Both the position numbers and the translations under genes were made by a program. Below the pieces are notes generated by a model, which saw only the letters and a program-made list of their open reading frames with translations, was not told the origin of the DNA and made no database searches. Positions 1-6,488 of a stretch of DNA of 29,902 bases are shown here, one piece after another. The stretch's first letter is position 1; each line of letters starts with the position of its first letter. The DNA comes from DATJQA01 sp041169145 (lineage in GTDB: Bacteria; Patescibacteriota; Minisyncoccia; UBA6257; 2-01-FULL-56-20): NCBI GenBank assembly GCA_041169145.1, contig JBEEJO010000004.1, positions 1 through 29,902 on the forward strand, written 5' to 3'.

Positions 1-667
1 AGGAATCCGCGTGGAGCATGTTCCCCAAAACGATGAACTTGGTGGTATCCGTGCCGCCCGGCATGACTTCCCGCAGGAACCACTCCCACGGCTTGTCCCG
101 CCCCTCGACCGTCTTCACCGACTCGATATCCTCGATGTCGTCCACGATCACGAGATCGGGGCGGTATTGTTTGTGCTTGAATCCCCGGATGCTCTGTCCG
201 ACGGAGCCAATCATGATTCTCGCGCCGAACTTCGGGATGACGATCGTGTCGAGCGTCCACTGGTCCGGCAGTTGTTTGAATGGTCCGATGTCCTCCTTGA
301 GGAGCCCGCTCCCTTCGAGCTTGTCGCGGATGTTCGTGAGTATGTGGCGGGCCTTTTGCGCCGTACCGCCCAAAATCAGAACGAACTTCTTCTGCGGCTT
401 CCCGACGATCGACCAGATGGCGCAGGATTCGGCCATGATCGTGGTCTTGCCGCTCTCGCGGAATCCGGCGACGACCGAGAGATGCGTGTCCTGATCCTCG
501 CACATCGAGAACATCTCGTAGTGGAAGGGGGCTGGTTCCTTCGTGCGGTGGTCGAAGTAGTAGAGATCGAAGAAGAGGGAGTGGCTCGACCACGCCATCG
601 CGCGTCGGACGACCGGGTCGTCCAGCGACTCGTTAACCTTCTTTGTTCGATTTTTTCGATGGGTCAT
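1..667 (-). CDS. terL: Phage terminase large subunit, N-terminal part (cut by window edge)
   Basis: This is the ATPase motor that packages phage DNA into proheads. I read 222 residues from the minus-strand ATG at 667; the frame stays open to the window edge, so the nuclease half lies outside. The motifs fit the family: Walker A AGFRESGKT at about residues 67-75, Walker B DLVIVDDIED at 171-180, and IVLGN at about 212-216 in the place of the coupling motif. The RGFKHKQYRPDL segment just before Walker B is also typical. The start overlaps the end of the upstream small-terminase-like gene by 35 bases, which suggests coupled translation; a later ATG near 598 is possible. The neighbours, all on the same strand, make this the DNA-packaging module of a prophage. 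The function is firm; the exact start is less so. Confidence 0.88.
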   Translation of the reverse strand, partial: MTHRKNRTKKVNESLDDPVVRRAMAWSSHSLFFDLYYFDHRTKEPAPFHYEMFSMCEDQDTHLSVVAGFRESGKTTIMAESCAIWSIVGKPQKKFVLILGGTAQKARHILTNIRDKLEGSGLLKEDIGPFKQLPDQWTLDTIVIPKFGARIMIGSVGQSIRGFKHKQYRPDLVIVDDIEDIESVKTVEGRDKPWEWFLREVMPGGTDTTKFIVLGNMLHADS

Positions 668-1052
668 AGTTCTTTTTACGCTTCGCGTCCATCTTGAGCG
701 CGGCGCGGATGACAGCCTTTTGTTCGGGGGAGAGCGTCTCCGGGTCCTGAGTCACGCGCCCGCTCAGCTCGAGCTTCGGCGCATAGCGTTTGTGGTTGTG
801 TGACAGCCACAGGGAAATCGCCTGAAACTTCCGCTCCTTGATGAGGCTGATGAGTTGGCTCTCGCTCAAGTCGTTCACGAGGAGGATGCCCTCGGCGAGC
901 GCATCGTCCACCGCCTTCGCGAACTCCGGGCTCTGATTCCGCATGCGGTAGTAGGTGGCACGGGAGATGCCCGTGCGCTCGCAGGCGAACTGGAGAATGG
1001 GCGTTTTCTTCAAGTGCTCGATGAACGCGAGCTTTTGCTTGTCCTTGATCAT
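633..1052 (-). CDS. Helix-turn-helix protein, likely terminase small subunit
   Basis: A 139-residue protein with an N-terminal helix-turn-helix: ILQFACERTGISRATYYRMR at about residues 18-37 reads like the DNA-binding unit of phBC6A51/small-terminase proteins. The middle is helical and the C-terminus is lysine-rich. Small terminases bind the packaging site and hand the DNA to the large subunit. Its position directly before and overlapping the large terminase is the usual place for that gene, so I infer this role rather than a transcription factor. It starts 4 bases after the methyltransferase gene ends, so the two are probably on one transcript. A plain phage regulator is the main alternative. 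Confidence 0.7.
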   Translation of the reverse strand: MIKDKQKLAFIEHLKKTPILQFACERTGISRATYYRMRNQSPEFAKAVDDALAEGILLVNDLSESQLISLIKERKFQAISLWLSHNHKRYAPKLELSGRVTQDPETLSPEQKAVIRAALKMDAKRKKNYDPSKKSNKEG

Positions 1053-1056
1053 GGTT

Positions 1057-2391
1057 CTATTCGATTTTCGTCGCTTTCCGACCCGTGAGGCGTTCCCAGC
1101 GGTTCCGGATAACCTCGGCGTACACGTTCGACTTTTCCATCAGGCGGCAGCGCCGCCCCAGTTTCTCCGCTGTAATCAGGGTGGACCCGCTGCCCCCGAA
1201 CGTTTCAATCACGATATCGCCGCGCTGGGTCAACACTTTCATGTACGGCAATAATATTTCCACGGGCTTCGTGCCGAATATGATGCCCTGACCCGAGCTC
1301 TTTTCATCCGCCGCTTTGTAGTCGATGAAGTCAGTTGGACAGTACTTCTTGCCTTTTTGGTATGGTTCCCAGTGAGGCGATCCCGAAGTGGCGAAGATCG
1401 CATTCTCGTATTCCTGTTGCAGGAGATTTTCTTCGTCTTCAAGATTCAACGCGGCATCGCCGCTCGTACCCACGAGCGCGACATCCGTCTTGTTGAAGAA
1501 TTTGTACTTCGCGGAAAATCCCTGCACCCGGTTCGGTAGCCGCCACGTAATCGTGTTGCGGTACTTCCAGTGCGCCTCAAGCGCGTTCCAGATGGTGCGG
1601 AGGTTCTTGGGATTCTCGAAGACGATGATGGAGAAGTCCGGCTTCTGGATCTTCGCCACGTTCGCCATCCAGAGTTCCGTGAAATTCGGCGGCAGCACGT
1701 CCGTCTCCAAGTATTTCCGGTCGCGCTTCAAGCCGAATCCCTCGGTCGGTTTCCCGTTTTTCTTTTTACCCTTCAGATAATCGAGGATGTATGGGGGGTC
1801 GCAGAGACACATGTCCGCCTTTTCTCCGTTCATGAGCTTTAGGATGTCCGCCTCGATGGTGGAATCGCCAATCATCATGCGATGGTCGCCCAACTGCCAG
1901 ACCTCGCCCTTCCGCATTTCGATGTTGTCGATGTTCAATTTCTTCAACTCTTTTTCCAAGTCGAAGACCTCCGGCGATTCGTCGACGGCAAAGGCCCTGT
2001 CCAACTCCTCGCTCGTGAATCCGATCTGTTGCAGAAGGTCCTCGCCGAATTCGGCGAGCATCTCCCAGTTCCAGTCACCCGTGTTGCGATTCAAGCGCAG
2101 GCACAATTCTTTTTCCCGCTTGAGATCGGGTATGCTGATGCGGACGATGGGCACGGTTTCGATCTTGAGGGTCTTCGCGACCGAGAGGCGAAAGTTGCCT
2201 CCGATTACGATGCCCTCGCGCCCCGGAGCGCTGTTCACGAGGAGCGGGTCCACCAATCCGTATTGCCGTATCGATTCGGCGAGTTGCTTCGTGGCTTCTT
2301 CGCTCCACGTCCGAGGGTTATAGCTCGGGGAGCGCAACGAGGTCGTCGGGACGTACTCGACCGCGATGCGGTCTTTAATTGTTGTATTCAT
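1057..2391 (-). CDS. ParB-like domain fused to DNA adenine methyltransferase
   Basis: A 444-residue two-domain protein. Residues about 10-100 form a ParB/Srx-like domain, with GGNFRLSVAK at 64-73 matching the ParB GxxR region. Residues about 165-440 are an N-4/N-6 DNA methylase: DPPY (motif IV) at 198-201 comes before FGGSGST (motif I, SAM binding) at 398-404. That order is the beta class, and DPPY favours N6-adenine. No restriction enzyme gene is beside it, so it is probably an orphan phage methylase that protects the phage genome or marks it for packaging. The next gene downstream begins 4 bases after its stop. The start ATG has no Shine-Dalgarno; the upstream DNA is A/T-rich. Such ParB-methylase fusions are common beside terminases. 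Confidence 0.88.
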   Translation of the reverse strand: MNTTIKDRIAVEYVPTTSLRSPSYNPRTWSEEATKQLAESIRQYGLVDPLLVNSAPGREGIVIGGNFRLSVAKTLKIETVPIVRISIPDLKREKELCLRLNRNTGDWNWEMLAEFGEDLLQQIGFTSEELDRAFAVDESPEVFDLEKELKKLNIDNIEMRKGEVWQLGDHRMMIGDSTIEADILKLMNGEKADMCLCDPPYILDYLKGKKKNGKPTEGFGLKRDRKYLETDVLPPNFTELWMANVAKIQKPDFSIIVFENPKNLRTIWNALEAHWKYRNTITWRLPNRVQGFSAKYKFFNKTDVALVGTSGDAALNLEDEENLLQQEYENAIFATSGSPHWEPYQKGKKYCPTDFIDYKAADEKSSGQGIIFGTKPVEILLPYMKVLTQRGDIVIETFGGSGSTLITAEKLGRRCRLMEKSNVYAEVIRNRWERLTGRKATKIE

Positions 2392-2401
2392 TTTATTGTG
2401 T

Positions 2402-2764
2402 TTATTTTTTATCGATTTTCACTTTCGCGATGCGGAGAAACGCTTCGACTTCCGCAGCCTTGCCCATTGCGATCGCCCGTTCACCCAAGCTGTCGATCAC
2501 GTCCGGGACGCGGTCCCGCGTCCAGCTTTCGACCGCCCGGTCTACCAGCGCGTTGAATTGCGGATGCCGCTTCCAATCCGTGAGCGTGTCTTGCGACACT
2601 CCGATTTTTGCCGCGAATTCCTTCTGGGTTTCCTGCTCGCGCAAGCGGCGCGGCGTGGCTTTCCAATTAACGAATTCGATGAACTCGACGGTCAATTTAA
2701 TGTCTGGAATGGTGGCCTTCTTATCGGAGTAAATCGCAGTCGGCTTACTGGTGTTTGAAACCAT
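2402..2764 (-). CDS. Helix-turn-helix phage protein (phBC6A51-like)
   Basis: A 120-residue protein. The segment RLREQETQKEFAAKIGVSQD at about residues 40-59, followed by TLTDWKRHPQF, is a helix-turn-helix like that in phBC6A51/small-terminase proteins, and the rest is predicted helical. It is the first gene of the minus-strand phage block and ends 10 bases before the methyltransferase start. The block therefore has two small-terminase-like helix-turn-helix proteins, this one and the gene at 633-1052; which one acts in packaging cannot be told from sequence. There is no Shine-Dalgarno, and the bases before ATG are almost all A and T. Confidence 0.7.
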   Translation of the reverse strand: MVSNTSKPTAIYSDKKATIPDIKLTVEFIEFVNWKATPRRLREQETQKEFAAKIGVSQDTLTDWKRHPQFNALVDRAVESWTRDRVPDVIDSLGERAIAMGKAAEVEAFLRIAKVKIDKK

Positions 2765-2796
2765 AATTTATGTTTATTAAGTTATTTTCTACGACC

Positions 2797-2869
2797 TAAA
2801 AACGGACACCTTGGAGGTATCCGTTGTTTGGAGAAAAAGTAAAAGGCAAAACCCAAAGAACAACGGATA
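2797..2869 (-). promoter_or_regulatory. Terminator-like hairpin with alternative pairing (possible attenuator)
   Basis: On the minus strand, arms 2825-2815 and 2811-2801 form an 11-bp stem with one mismatch and a 3-base loop, followed directly by five T. This is a rho-independent terminator shape placed upstream of the first phage gene (start 2764). The 9 bases at 2819-2827 are also exactly complementary to 2861-2869, which would be transcribed earlier. The RNA could therefore form either an antiterminator or the terminator. That is seen in the sequence; regulation is inferred. Confidence 0.45.
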
Positions 2870-3142
2870 ACCGTCATTCCTTCGATTTTGCCTTCTCGAC
2901 GCCTGCGGGCTGTAGGGTCATAGACCACCGCACTGCGTCCAGTTTGTGAACAAAATCCTTGCAAACAGACCGTTGGGCGCTAAAGATATTTTGCCTCTTG
3001 GGGGCTCCCTATGATTGGGGTAACGCGCGAACTATTTGTGGCAAGGAAAGCTACTGACTTGTTTCAAGGTACGACCCCATTTTACTCCGTCTTCCTAAAG
3101 ACGGTCAAAAGAGCGATGTCCACAAAAATCGGATTAGGGAAA

Positions 3143-3197
3143 ATGAGACAGCCCCGTTTTGGGGTCTCATTTTTCTCACGTCTCATTCGGAGACCCC
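3143..3197 (+). terminator. Terminator-like stem-loop with competing downstream arm
   Basis: ATGAGA(cag)CCCC at 3143-3155 pairs with GGGGTCTCAT at 3161-3170 and is followed by TTTT, giving a terminator shape that could work on both strands. The right arm GGGGTCTC (3161-3168) is also perfectly complementary to GAGACCCC at 3190-3197, so two hairpins compete for the same 8 bases. GTCTCATT occurs twice here, at about 3164 and 3179. Confidence 0.45.
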
Positions 3198-3241
3198 AAC
3201 CCACAAGCCTCAATTTGCCCCCCTCGCGCAGACCTCAAAGA

Positions 3242-3296
3242 ACGCTTACACTGATTGCATACCTGGGGCACTTAACCCGAGTGTCCCGCCAAGCGT
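3242..3296 (+). other. Nested stem-loop upstream of NUDIX gene
   Basis: An outer 6-bp perfect stem (ACGCTT 3242-3247 with AAGCGT 3291-3296) encloses an 8-bp stem (GGGGCACT 3265-3272 with AGTGTCCC 3280-3287, one G-U pair). It ends about 30 bases before the NUDIX start. It may be a folded 5' leader. I see no match to a known riboswitch or tRNA. Confidence 0.35.
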
Positions 3297-3324
3297 CAAC
3301 GAAGAATATCTTCGCCATACATTC

Positions 3325-3798
3325 ATGTCAGACACCATGAAAAAAGCAGGAGCTCATGCTGTATTAGTGAGTAGCTCGGGTAAGATTGTTTTGGTTGCGA
3401 AGGGCATGGAGTATGCATATTTCAAAAATAACGCCGGGAAAGTTTCTATGTTCGGAGGTGGAATGGAGGCTGGCGAAGAACCGCTGGCCGCGTTGAAAAG
3501 GGAGCTTCGCGAAGAACTTGGGCTTGATATTTCCGCAAATGAAGTAAGTGCGCTGAACACCTATCAAAAGACCGAAGAGCAGGATGGCGGAGACGCAAGT
3601 ATCCATGTGTTCATGGTAAAAGGAATTGACTCCGCCGCATTAAAGATCCAGAAAGAAAGCGCAGACGTTGCGACAAAGGACGCGAACGAGAGAATCATAG
3701 AGGGCACGGCTGATGAATTACTTACGCGCCCAGATCTAACCAGAATCACAAGGCTTGCTCTTGAAGATTTCGTTAAAAATCCAAACCCACAGGCCTGA
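3325..3798 (+). CDS. NUDIX hydrolase
   Basis: A 157-residue NUDIX-fold pyrophosphatase. The complete Nudix box runs from about Gly45 to Leu67: G, then E51, then RELREELGL at 59-67, which fits GX5EX7REUXEEXGU; the glutamates of this box bind the catalytic Mg2+. The family cleaves nucleoside diphosphates linked to another group, such as oxidised nucleotides, sugar nucleotides or dinucleoside polyphosphates; the substrate cannot be told here. Two in-frame starts exist, ATG at 3325 and ATG at 3337, and neither has a clear Shine-Dalgarno. It stands alone, with the prophage block divergent on the left and a strong hairpin after its end. It may belong to the host rather than the phage. Confidence 0.85.
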   Translation: MSDTMKKAGAHAVLVSSSGKIVLVAKGMEYAYFKNNAGKVSMFGGGMEAGEEPLAALKRELREELGLDISANEVSALNTYQKTEEQDGGDASIHVFMVKGIDSAALKIQKESADVATKDANERIIEGTADELLTRPDLTRITRLALEDFVKNPNPQA

Positions 3799-3874
3799 GA
3801 GAATCCATTGCCCCGACCCGCAGAGAACACGTTTCGCATCCGCCATACAGACCAAGAAGGTCCTTAGGAGAACG

Positions 3875-3908
3875 GAACGCCCGGTCTTTCGACCGGGCGT
3901 TCTAGATT
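3875..3908 (+). terminator. Rho-independent terminator after NUDIX gene
   Basis: A perfect 12-bp stem, GAACGCCCGGTC (3875-3886) with GACCGGGCGTTC (3891-3902), TTTC loop, followed by tagatttt. It also lies at the 3' side of the minus-strand gene at 3929-4354 and may serve both, though the T-run favours the plus strand. Confidence 0.75.
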
Positions 3909-3928
3909 TTCACACGCTCAACTATCGT

Positions 3929-4354
3929 CTACGGATTCCCGAGGCAGTCGTCGTAGCTGTCCGCCATCGTCACACTGATCAGCGTGTAGTAGTTCACGAG
4001 GCCGCGGTCATCCTGCGTGCCGCTCTTGAGCAACGCGTCCGTGTTGGGATAGCGCGCAAGGATCTCTTCGGCCTGGGCGAAGTAGTGATCTGCCGAGTCC
4101 AGAAAAGGCTCGCAATTCCCCGCGGCCGCCGAACTGAGGGTCAGCCTCGGCCGGCGAGATTTGCCTATCGCGATAACGAACGCGTCACGATCGGATTTCG
4201 TGTTCAGCGTTTGGAGGTTCTTCAGGTATTCCAGCCGCTCATCAACGGTCGGAACCTCGCGCTCGGTGATAACCTTGCCGAATTGGAACGCGCCGAACGC
4301 CATTCCGAAGATGACGACGACGCCGAGAAAGGACAGAATGCCAGTTTTGGTCAT
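3929..4354 (-). CDS. Small single-pass membrane protein, unknown function
   Basis: A 141-residue protein that I do not recognise. Residues about 6-26 (ILSFLGVVVIFGMAFGAFQF) form one membrane helix or uncleaved signal anchor. The remainder is soluble and probably outside the cell. It has two cysteines, in GNCEP and near the end in DDCLGNP, which could form a disulfide. It begins 7 bases after the stop of the small membrane protein at 4362-4565, so the two are likely one transcript. The protein partly reads like an extracytoplasmic helical domain. No catalytic motif is visible. Confidence 0.7.
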   Translation of the reverse strand: MTKTGILSFLGVVVIFGMAFGAFQFGKVITEREVPTVDERLEYLKNLQTLNTKSDRDAFVIAIGKSRRPRLTLSSAAAGNCEPFLDSADHYFAQAEEILARYPNTDALLKSGTQDDRGLVNYYTLISVTMADSYDDCLGNP

Positions 4355-4361
4355 GATAGTG

Positions 4362-4565
4362 TTATTGGAATGTGCACTTCAGCGGGAATTCCTGGGCAGA
4401 CGACCTCATGAAGTAATCATAGTTTCCGGAACCTGCGTATCGCACGTTTTGCGGCGGCTGCGAGACCTGGCGCAACTTGAACGCCAACGAACCGCCGACA
4501 ACGATGGCTCCCACAAGGAAACCAAGGATCGCGGCGACGAATTTCTCGTCATGAGCCATTCTCAT
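4362..4565 (-). CDS. Small membrane protein with glycine-rich helix
   Basis: A 67-residue protein. Residues about 9-30 (VAAILGFLVGAIVVGGSLAF) form one membrane helix rich in small residues, followed by a short polar tail with one cysteine. The helix resembles that of the small protein at 4707-4874 (shared pattern GFLxGxxVxG), so the two may be paralogues or partners that pack through GxxxG contacts. A TATACA box at 4573-4578 lies 7 bases before this ATG, which supports starting here rather than at the second Met (4559) and suggests a leaderless mRNA. The function is unknown. Confidence 0.65.
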   Translation of the reverse strand: MRMAHDEKFVAAILGFLVGAIVVGGSLAFKLRQVSQPPQNVRYAGSGNYDYFMRSSAQEFPLKCTFQ

Positions 4566-4572
4566 GGATGGG

Positions 4573-4578
4573 TGTATA
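4573..4578 (-). promoter_or_regulatory. -10 box (TATACA) 7 bases before start codon
   Basis: TATACA on the minus strand, then CCCATCC, then ATG at 4565. The spacing would put the transcription start at or next to the start codon, so the mRNA would be leaderless. No TG extension or clear -35 is present here, so it is weaker than the other copies. Confidence 0.4.
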
Positions 4579-4622
4579 TTTGGTGAATGACCATACCAGT
4601 GGACTTGTTATAAGTATACACA

Positions 4623-4641
4623 ACCGCCCCTATGGGGCGGT
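4623..4641 (-). other. GC-rich hairpin between two small genes
   Basis: A perfect 8-bp stem, ACCGCCCC (4623-4630) with GGGGCGGT (4634-4641), loop TAT. It lies between the stop of the 4707-4874 gene and the start of the 4362-4565 gene. No T-run follows on the minus strand; the next bases include TATACT. It may be a weak terminator or mRNA-end structure of the upstream gene. Confidence 0.4.
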
Positions 4642-4706
4642 GTGGATATGGGCCGATGCCCAAGAACAAGCGGGGGACAACGTTCCCCATACGGACGAAC
4701 CGCTTC

Positions 4707-4874
4707 TTACCGTTCTGCTTGCGCGGACAGGAAATTAAAGGGCGATACACCGGCGAACAGCTTCATGCGAAGGCCGATGAGCGCTCCGGCAACGAGTACG
4801 CCAGCCAGAAACCCGATGGCGGTGAACAGGACTGTTGTTTTCGTGATGTGATGCACGGTATGTTGGTTCTCCAT
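4707..4874 (-). CDS. Tiny membrane protein (55 aa)
   Basis: A 55-residue open frame starting MENQHTVHHITKTT and ending LSAQAER. One membrane helix spans about residues 14-36, LFTAIGFLAGVLVAGALIGL, closely like the helix of the downstream small protein at 4362-4565. An AAAGGG lies about 9 bases before ATG, and a good extended -10 (TGG plus TATACT, 4910-4918) lies upstream, which together support a real gene despite its size. It is the first of three small membrane-protein genes on this strand. The function is unknown. Confidence 0.6.
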   Translation of the reverse strand: MENQHTVHHITKTTVLFTAIGFLAGVLVAGALIGLRMKLFAGVSPFNFLSAQAER

Positions 4875-4909
4875 GATGCGACCCTTTAGGATGATGAGCG
4901 ATTATGAAC

Positions 4910-4918
4910 AGTATACCA
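4910..4918 (-). promoter_or_regulatory. Extended -10 promoter (TGG-TATACT)
   Basis: The sequence ATGGTATACT on the minus strand is shared with the promoters of the genes starting at 5602 and 21437. The -10 ends 35 bases before the ATG at 4874, so this mRNA would have a short leader. Confidence 0.5.
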
Positions 4919-4945
4919 TACCCGGACCTCTAGGAAGAGCGAAGA

Positions 4946-5602
4946 TCAGACGTTGATGCGGACGATGAGCGCGAAAGCGACAAGGAATCCGATGAGGAAG
5001 AACATCGCGCTGAAGAGTACCCATGTTCGAGTCCGAAACCGACTTACGATGATGAACCGCCGCTCGAAGCCCTTCAGGAACTTATTCACATTCACGTCCA
5101 CTTTGCGTTCTTTGGTATGTTCGTCAGCAAAGCGGATGGAGTAGTTGCCGTACGTCTTGATCAAGTCGCGGCGGGAAACGATGCCAACCAGTTTGTTCTG
5201 GGTGTCCACGACGAGCAGAGGATTGATCTTGTGGTGTTCGGCGAAAGTTTTTGCGACCTCTTCAACCGATGCGGAGTCCAACATGGTGAACGGTTCCTGG
5301 TTCATCGCATCCTGCACTTTCATCTCCATGATCTGCTTCATCTCGTCCGAAATGAGGCTCGCATCATGCCCATAGAGGTCTATCTCCTGCATGAGCTTGA
5401 TGAAGGTTGGCAGGTGAAGCGACGACCCCTTGATGATGAGGTCGTACTCCGTCAAGATACCGAGAACGCGACCCTCCGCATCCGTGACGGGCAATCCGCG
5501 GAAATCTTTTGCAACAAGGAGGTTCGCCGCCGCCATGAGGGGCGAATCCGGCCGAACCGCGATCGGCGACGGGGTCATGATGTCTTTTACCGATGCGCTC
5601 AT
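4946..5602 (-). CDS. CBS-pair domain membrane protein
   Basis: A 218-residue protein with two CBS domains: residues about 6-65 (VKDIMTPSPIAVRPDSPL through LGILTEYDLI) and 98-150 (VQDAMNQEPFTMLDSASVEE through LVGIVSRRDLI). CBS pairs bind adenine nucleotides and act as energy sensors. The C-terminus has a basic stretch and then one membrane helix (about 195-216, ending FALIVRINV), so the CBS domains probably sit in the cytoplasm tethered to the membrane. The frame is open 39 codons further upstream, but that part runs through tRNA-Leu. The start at 5602 is chosen because TATACT lies 7 bases before it. The partner is unknown. Confidence 0.85.
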   Translation of the reverse strand: MSASVKDIMTPSPIAVRPDSPLMAAANLLVAKDFRGLPVTDAEGRVLGILTEYDLIIKGSSLHLPTFIKLMQEIDLYGHDASLISDEMKQIMEMKVQDAMNQEPFTMLDSASVEEVAKTFAEHHKINPLLVVDTQNKLVGIVSRRDLIKTYGNYSIRFADEHTKERKVDVNVNKFLKGFERRFIIVSRFRTRTWVLFSAMFFLIGFLVAFALIVRINV

Positions 5603-5609
5603 ACGGCTC

Positions 5610-5618
5610 AGTATACCA
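5610..5618 (-). promoter_or_regulatory. Extended -10 of CBS gene, leaderless spacing
   Basis: TGG-TATACT on the minus strand, then 7 bases, then ATG at 5602. No Shine-Dalgarno can fit, so translation of a leaderless mRNA is implied. Confidence 0.6.
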
Positions 5619-5649
5619 TTCTTTACCGGCCTGCGGCCGATGACGCTCT

Positions 5650-5733
5650 TGGTGGGCGGGGTGGGAGTCGGACCCACATGCCTTACGGCACACCATTTTA
5701 AGTGGTGCGTGTATACCATTCCACCACCCGCCC
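5650..5733 (-). tRNA. tRNA-Leu (anticodon UAA)
   Basis: The acceptor stem GGGCGGG (5733-5727) pairs fully with CCCGCCC (5660-5654); the discriminator is A and CCA is encoded (5652-5650). The D-arm has the leucine-type TGGTGGAATGGTA pattern. The anticodon loop is CTTAAAA between CACCA and TGGTG, giving UAA. A long variable arm (TGCCGTAAGGCA) and the T-arm GTGGG-TCCGACT-CCCAC complete the cloverleaf; the T-loop has C rather than the usual TTC start. A TATACA lies about 30 bases upstream as a possible -10. Confidence 0.95.
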
Positions 5734-5830
5734 CATTTTCACTCTGGGCTTCGGTGTATAGCGTATCGCGGCCGCTGTTTCAGGGCAACTGCCGGTATGC
5801 GGACGGATCGGCGGGCCGGGAGTCGTAACG

Positions 5831-5839
5831 TGATATAAT
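5831..5839 (+). promoter_or_regulatory. Extended -10 (TGA-TATAAT), leaderless spacing
   Basis: TGATATAAT, then GGACAT (6 bases), then ATG at 5846. The GC-rich DNA 17 bases further up has no -35 match, as expected for an extended -10 promoter. Confidence 0.6.
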
Positions 5840-5845
5840 GGACAT

Positions 5846-6361
5846 ATGAACTCCGAGCATATGTATCTGCTCTATGCCATGGTGTTCGTTCTTGGCATGT
5901 TCCTCGCCGGACTAATCGCGCTTCGAATGGGCGACGGTTCGCTCACCGGATTCATTCAGGACCACCTCATGAGTGGTATTGCCTCGGAGCTTCCGGAACT
6001 CGCGGCATCGGTGCCCGTCGTTTCCGGCCCGTTCGTGGAACATTTTGCGATCTCGCTTGCGGGAACCGTGGCGAACGCAGGCCGCTCCGCGACGCCGGAA
6101 TTCCAAAGCGTATTTCAGATCGATATGAATAACAGAACAGGCGTGTTCCTTGCCTCCGATATGGCGGTTGCCGCAATACCGTTCCACATCAGTATGGAGG
6201 GAAGCAGTCTGCGTTCCGTGAACGGGTTATGGGGCGGTGCGCCCGTAGGGACGCATCTCGTGCGCCTTTGCGCAGATATAACGCACAAAGTTGCGGAAGT
6301 GAGCGAAGAGAATAATTGTGGTCCGGCGGCATCGGTAACGGTGATCCCACAGGTACGGTAA
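5846..6361 (+). CDS. Secreted or membrane-anchored hypothetical protein
   Basis: A 171-residue protein that I do not recognise. Residues about 7-27 (YLLYAMVFVLGMFLAGLIAL) form a membrane anchor. The rest is probably outside the cell, rich in small and beta-prone residues, with cysteines near the C-terminus (RLCADIT and NNCGPA) that could pair. The helix has the same glycine-spaced style as the small membrane proteins at 4362-4874. It has its own leaderless-type promoter and stands between two tRNA genes, so it is probably monocistronic. No enzyme motif is seen. Confidence 0.7.
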   Translation: MNSEHMYLLYAMVFVLGMFLAGLIALRMGDGSLTGFIQDHLMSGIASELPELAASVPVVSGPFVEHFAISLAGTVANAGRSATPEFQSVFQIDMNNRTGVFLASDMAVAAIPFHISMEGSSLRSVNGLWGGAPVGTHLVRLCADITHKVAEVSEENNCGPAASVTVIPQVR

Positions 6362-6415
6362 GGGCACGAACAGAGCCGCGATCCGCGGTTTTGCTGTTTT
6401 GGCATTTGGAGCGTG

Positions 6416-6488
6416 AGGCCACGGTGGGGATCGCACCCACAGATAGCGGTTTTGCAGACCGCCGCGTTTACTAATTCGCCACGTGGCC
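6416..6488 (-). tRNA. tRNA-Cys (anticodon GCA)
   Basis: The acceptor GGCCACG (6488-6482) pairs fully with CGTGGCC (6423-6417). The anticodon loop CTGCAAA, between GCGGT and ACCGC, gives GCA. The T-arm is GTGGG-TGCGATC-CCCAC. The discriminator is U, the base conserved for tRNA-Cys. CCA is not encoded. The first 18 bases overlap the 3' end of rbfA. Confidence 0.93.

Larger units (their letters stand above)
2765..3324. other. Hairpin-rich non-coding region between prophage block and NUDIX gene
   Basis: About 560 bases with no convincing gene on either strand; the 60-residue minus frame at 2782-2964 and the 109-residue plus frame at 3011-3340 look random. It holds several hairpins. One long pairing joins AAGGCAAAA (from 2843) with TTTTGCCTT (2886-2894). 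A 7-bp hairpin lies at 3087-3104, and a 6-bp perfect hairpin (CGAAGA/TCTTCG) at 3300-3314. The separately listed structures are at 2797-2869, 3143-3197 and 3242-3296. It could be the phage control region or an unknown RNA. No attachment-site repeat was found by eye. Confidence 0.4.

Noticed and set aside
11..697. Plus-strand open frame of 228 codons
   Set aside because: It is the antisense shadow of the terminase large subunit, whose minus frame has Walker A and B motifs.
2782..2964. Minus-strand 60-codon frame in the phage leader
   Set aside because: It has no start signal or recognisable composition, and it overlaps the hairpins of the leader.
3011..3340. 109-codon plus frame before the NUDIX gene
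   Set aside because: It runs through two strong hairpins, has no start signal and overlaps the NUDIX start.
5603..5719. N-terminal extension of the CBS protein
   Set aside because: The extra 39 codons run through tRNA-Leu; a -10 box 7 bases before 5602 supports the shorter form.
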